From NCBI GenBank assembly GCA_903845365.1, contig CAIMXI010000266.1, positions 1 to 49,227 on the forward strand: a stretch of 49,227 nucleotides of DNA. Direction: 5' to 3'. Below, piece by piece: positions 48,578-49,227 of the stretch (position 1 is the first letter of the stretch; the number at the start of each line of letters is the position of its first letter). Made by a program: the position numbers and the translations under genes. The notes under the pieces were generated by a model. It ran no database searches. It was not told the origin of the DNA and saw nothing but the letters and a program-made list of their open reading frames with translations. The stretch is from an uncultured Geobacteraceae bacterium. Lineage in GTDB: Bacteria > Desulfobacterota > Desulfuromonadia > Geobacterales > Pseudopelobacteraceae.

Positions 48578-48715
48578 TTCACTTATCCTCACTGCTTCCG
48601 GCATGCTGCAGAATTGTTGGCAAGCCTGGCCGACAGCACGCTTGGACAAAAGCTCCGTAATTATCTCCATCAAAGGATCATCCTGGCGGCTGTATGAGTC
48701 CAAAAGGCTGAACAC
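48536..48715 (-). CDS. Small hypothetical ORF
   Basis: This is a 59-codon minus-strand frame with a GTG start and AAGGAG about 10 bases upstream. The product, starting MFSLLDSYSRQDDPLMEI, has no family I recognise. It overlaps the sigma-factor remnant on the other strand. The ribosome site is its only support. Confidence 0.2.
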   Translation of the reverse strand: MFSLLDSYSRQDDPLMEIITELLSKRAVGQACQQFCSMPEAVRISESICNRHLWSKHLS

Positions 48716-48755
48716 AACAAAGTAACTCCTTCAATCGATGCATCACTCAGCAAAG

Positions 48756-48800
48756 AAAAGCAGCGGCAAGCTTCCACAAGAAGCTTACCGCTGCTTTTTA
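48756..48800. terminator. Intrinsic terminator, bidirectional
   Basis: AAAAGCAGCGGCAAGCTTC pairs with GAAGCTTACCGCTGCTTTTT with one mismatch around the loop CACAA. T-rich ends on both strands make it work in either direction. It separates the remnant-bearing stretch from the hemerythrin gene. Confidence 0.85.
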
Positions 48801-49101
48801 ATGGCATCTCTGCTGATCGGGGTGCTATCCACGCAGACATCTACACTCTGAATAAGACGGTTCATTACGCCGCTAGGAGCGTAACAATGTCAGCAACTTA
48901 TAAGCAAAGTTTGAAAACATTTATTTTCTTGCATAGGGAATATTTTGCCGTTGACAGCAGCCTTTTAATGTGCATACTTCGCCAATATTGTCATGGGGAT
49001 CGCTATCCATTGTTAATGATAGATGGCGATACCAGACCAACAGCAGCTTCTAAAACATTTACTTACACCATAAGAAGAAAATGGAGAAATGGAGAATTAT
49101 C

Positions 49102-49227
49102 ATGCCGGCTATTGAATGGAATGAGCGGTTTGAAGTTGGTATTGAGGAATTTGACAATCAACATAAGCACCTGTTTGAGCTGCTGAACAAATTATATGAT
49201 TATTTCACCAACGGTGCATCGAAAGAA
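49102..49227 (+). CDS. Bacteriohemerythrin, cut by the window end
   Basis: The first 42 codons are MPAIEWNERFEVGIEEFDNQ, then HKHLFELLNKLYDYF, the start of a second hemerythrin like that at 41284. DNQH supplies the first diiron ligand. GGAG lies 7 bases before the ATG. The rest of the gene is outside the window. The longer plus-strand frame at 48887-49186 overlaps it and is not credible. Confidence 0.88.
   Translation, partial: MPAIEWNERFEVGIEEFDNQHKHLFELLNKLYDYFTNGASKE

Noticed and set aside
48801..49101. Possible c-di-GMP riboswitch or other structured RNA before the second hemerythrin
   Set aside because: I looked for GEMM-type conserved words (GGGCAAACC, GCAAAGCC) and found none; only a loose, imperfect hairpin around 48995-49035 is present.
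48887..49186. 99-codon plus-strand open frame
   Set aside because: Its 3' part overlaps the hemerythrin start in another frame, and the product has no recognisable fold. The hemerythrin reading is clearly the real one.

Overview
The window looks like chromosome from a Desulfuromonadota bacterium of the Geobacter group. This is inferred from gene content, not from a marker-gene search. The evidence is a type IV pilus minor-pilin/PilY1 operon headed by a heme-binding protein, an AhbD-type radical SAM heme protein, CcoG/CcoI/CcoS maturation genes, many c-di-GMP, HDOD and hemerythrin proteins, and the order rimP-nusA-(ylxR/L7Ae)-infB-rbfA-nrnA-truB-rpsO-pnp. Most genes lie on the minus strand; plus-strand genes are scattered.

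Layout. 1-900: a poorly coding edge with a short palindrome, then a Phd-type antitoxin with an overlapping small partner. 903-3860: a large TOTE-type protein (primase-like palm, SF2 helicase and PLD domain) starting just after the pyruvate kinase stop codon. 3864-8161: pyk, lpdA and the E2 subunit of 2-oxoglutarate dehydrogenase, with a nine-copy 7-bp tandem repeat between E2 and E3 and no E1 gene. 8343-9080: an outer-membrane beta-barrel protein. 9187-12945: ccoG-ccoI-ccoS, including a 46-residue CcoS, without oxidase structural genes. 13128-23092: the translation/RNA-metabolism superoperon, with intrinsic-terminator-like structures in its leader and around rpsO and pnp. 23200-23735: a non-coding stretch of nested inverted repeats. 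23735-25189: cobyrinate a,c-diamide synthase carrying an in-frame palindromic insertion.

25177-32972: a minor pilin operon (heme protein, pilY1, fimT/gspH, pilV, pilW, pilX). PilY1 has an intact vWA metal site, a calcium-loop-like motif and two copies of an inserted beta-rich segment. 33000-34200: a scarred stretch with two palindromic repeats, a lone XRE regulator and a BRO-N pseudogene with a homopolymer frameshift and a large internal deletion. 34217-37901: ligA, an HDOD protein and a DUF1847 protein as one operon. 37986-41682: an HD-domain protein, a Lon-family protease and a hemerythrin on the plus strand. 41740-44424: ppiD-like, purC and an untracked 59-residue SAP-like gene. 44654-48402: AhbD-like radical SAM protein, then a PAS-GGDEF-EAL protein whose true start codon is not obvious. 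48403-49227: a fragment of a sigma-70 region 4, a terminator and the start of a second hemerythrin.

Most core genes are ordinary. The points most worth a second look are the TOTE protein, the heme/DUF4124-like protein heading the PilY1 operon, the candidate attenuator ahead of rimP-nusA, the palindrome inside cobB, and the gene remnants near 33.8 kb and 48.5 kb.
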